A stretch of DNA of 6,721 nucleotides from Bacillota bacterium (GTDB taxonomy: Bacteria > Bacillota > Clostridia > Lutisporales > Lutisporaceae): positions 1-6,721 of the forward strand of contig JAEXXN010000059.1 in assembly GCA_023405875.1 (NCBI GenBank), read 5' to 3'. The translations under genes and the position numbers were made by a program. Numbering within the stretch: the first letter of the stretch is position 1; each line of letters starts with the position of its first letter. The notes beneath the pieces are model-generated. The model was not told where the DNA came from and ran no database searches. It saw nothing but the letters and a program-made list of their open reading frames with translations. Shown here piece after piece: positions 5,367-6,721 of this stretch.

Positions 5367-6721
5367 TTAAACCTGTCTCCTTTCTTTTCCATTCCCCCAG
5401 GAAATACTCTATAGAGTCAATCAGAGCGAAGCAGCTTGCTTCGATTATATTCTCCGATACTCCGACTGTCCCCCAAAGCTTTTCCCCGTTTGTGGATTCA
5501 ATATGGACTCTTACCTTTGCAGCCGTTGCCTCTGATGTATCAAGAACACGCACCTTGTAATCCACAAGCCTCATTTCCCTCAACTGGGGATAGAAAAGCT
5601 CCAATGCCCTTCTTAACGCTTTGTCTATTGCATTTACCGGTCCTTCACCCTCTGCGGTGGTAATCTCTTCAACCCCTCTGACCTCAACCTTGATAACTGC
5701 TGCTGCGCTGTTCTTCACAGTCTTTTTGTTATCACACCATACCTTGAAGTCTATTACCTTGAAAAATTCATTGCCCTGTCCAAGGGACCGTTTCACCATC
5801 AGCTCAAAGGAGCTTTCCGCTCCCTCGAATTGGTAGCCTTGATGCTCAAGCCTTTTCAGCTTTTCAATGATCTGTTTCACCTCGGCAGAATCCTTTGAAA
5901 GGTCCGGAGCATACTCCCGGATCTTCTTCAGTATCGTGCTCCTGCCCGAAACCTCCGACATCAGAAGCCGCCTCTCGTTACCGACAAGCTCCGGCCTGAC
6001 ATGCTCATAGGAAACCGGGTCTTTCAGCACCGCATCTATATGCATGCCGCCCTTGTGGGCAAAAGCATAATTACCCACATAAGGATCAAACTCATTATGG
6101 CTTTTGTTGGCTGCTTCACTGACATACCTTGACAGCACCGTCAGCCCGGACAGCTTTTGCTCATTTACCATTCTGTATTGTGCCTTTAATTGCAGGCTTG
6201 GAATTATTGTACATAAATTCGCATTGCCGCAACGCTCACCGTACCCGTTAATAGTACCCTGTACCTGCAGCGCCCCGTTCAATACCGCCATAATACTGTT
6301 CGCTGCCGCCATACCGCAGTCATTATGGGCATGTATCCCAAGAGGGGCCTCCACCAGCATCGATACCTGCCTCACTATTTCAGCCGCTTCATTTGGGAGC
6401 AGGCCTCCATTGGTGTCACAAAGCACCAGCCAATCTGCCCCTGCAGCCTGGGCTGCCTTCAAGGCGCTGATTGCATATCCCGGGTTGGCCTTGAAGCCGT
6501 CAAAAAAGTGTTCTGCATCAAAAGCCACTTCTTTTCCCCGGCTTTTCATGAAGCTTACGGTATCTTCTATCATCCTGAGGTTTTCCTCAAGACTGGTCCT
6601 GATTATATTCTTTACATGGAAATCCCAGCTTTTCCCGAAAAGCGTGACTACAGGAGTAGCTGCATCCAGGAGCGAGAGCACATTATTATCCTCAGTGACC
6701 TTTATTCCTGCCCGTCTTGTA
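5314..6721 (-). CDS. cimA: (R)-citramalate synthase, lacking its N-terminus at the window edge
   Basis: It condenses pyruvate with acetyl-CoA to (R)-citramalate (EC 2.3.3.21), the entry to threonine-independent isoleucine synthesis. The frame is open to the right edge; 468 residues are visible. About 80 N-terminal residues, including the catalytic RDG motif, are missing because the gene starts outside the window. The visible part opens with TRRAGIKV, seen in the citramalate synthase subfamily. FGKSWDFHV and CDTNGG (visible residues ~28-36 and 101-106) separate it from classical LeuA, which has DTVGY at the latter site. The metal-binding HAHND (130-134) and NGYGERCGN (158-166) are signatures of the HMGL/DRE-TIM barrel. 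From about residue 316 on is the LeuA-type dimer/regulatory domain, which in known CimA binds isoleucine. A GTG at 6681 in this frame is internal, not the start. The C-terminal tail, rich in Asp and Asn and ending CTCRVG, overlaps the leuC start by 53 nt. Family assignment is firm; substrate is inferred from subfamily motifs and operon context. Confidence 0.92.
   Translation of the reverse strand, partial: TRRAGIKVTEDNNVLSLLDAATPVVTLFGKSWDFHVKNIIRTSLEENLRMIEDTVSFMKSRGKEVAFDAEHFFDGFKANPGYAISALKAAQAAGADWLVLCDTNGGLLPNEAAEIVRQVSMLVEAPLGIHAHNDCGMAAANSIMAVLNGALQVQGTINGYGERCGNANLCTIIPSLQLKAQYRMVNEQKLSGLTVLSRYVSEAANKSHNEFDPYVGNYAFAHKGGMHIDAVLKDPVSYEHVRPELVGNERRLLMSEVSGRSTILKKIREYAPDLSKDSAEVKQIIEKLKRLEHQGYQFEGAESSFELMVKRSLGQGNEFFKVIDFKVWCDNKKTVKNSAAAVIKVEVRGVEEITTAEGEGPVNAIDKALRRALELFYPQLREMRLVDYKVRVLDTSEATAAKVRVHIESTNGEKLWGTVGVSENIIEASCFALIDSIEYFLGEWKRKETGLNGDDNDTKDTGCTCRVG
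5377..5383 (-). promoter_or_regulatory. Shine-Dalgarno site of leuC inside cimA
   Basis: AAAGGAG lies 10 nt upstream of the ATG at 5366 and within the coding region of cimA (the Lys-Arg-Lys-Glu stretch before its tail). It selects 5366 over the later in-frame ATGs at 5360 and 5354. Confidence 0.75.

Noticed and set aside
6679..6681. GTG at 6681 as the start of cimA
   Set aside because: The same frame continues upstream to the window edge with family-typical residues (TRRAGIKVTEDNN), so the true start is outside the window.

Overview
The window reads almost entirely on the minus strand and looks like a stretch of a Clostridia-type Firmicute chromosome. Strong Shine-Dalgarno sites, ATGA stop/start overlaps, moderate GC content and protein sequences of clostridial flavour support this. 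The genus cannot be fixed from the sequence alone.

In transcription order, right to left, the window holds a branched-chain amino acid operon. It starts with the 3' part of a citramalate synthase gene (cimA; its first ~80 codons lie beyond the right edge). Then come leuC and leuD (the two subunits of the isopropylmalate/citramalate isomerase), leuB (the NAD-type dehydrogenase) and ilvB (acetohydroxyacid synthase catalytic subunit). The genes overlap or nearly touch: cimA/leuC overlap by 53 nt, leuC/leuD and leuD/leuB by 4 nt each, and leuB/ilvB are 17 nt apart. Each internal start has its own Shine-Dalgarno site. A strong rho-independent terminator begins 2 nt after the ilvB stop codon.

Taken together the five enzymes spell out one route. 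Pyruvate plus acetyl-CoA gives citramalate (CimA), which is isomerised through citraconate (LeuCD) and oxidatively decarboxylated to 2-oxobutyrate (LeuB). IlvB then condenses 2-oxobutyrate with pyruvate, the first committed step to isoleucine. This is the threonine-independent isoleucine pathway. LeuCDB would also serve leucine synthesis and IlvB would also serve valine and leucine. No leuA, ilvN, ilvC or ilvD is present in the window.

Beyond the terminator, a ~105 nt AT-rich gap holds a plausible sigma-A promoter overlapping a small palindrome. It leads into a second minus-strand gene cut by the left edge: a coiled-coil/GAF protein whose last visible residues are the start of a GGDEF (diguanylate cyclase) domain. 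There is no sign of mobile elements, CRISPR, tRNA/rRNA, or plus-strand genes. The window is mostly ordinary core metabolism; the points worth a second look are operon architecture and regulatory details.
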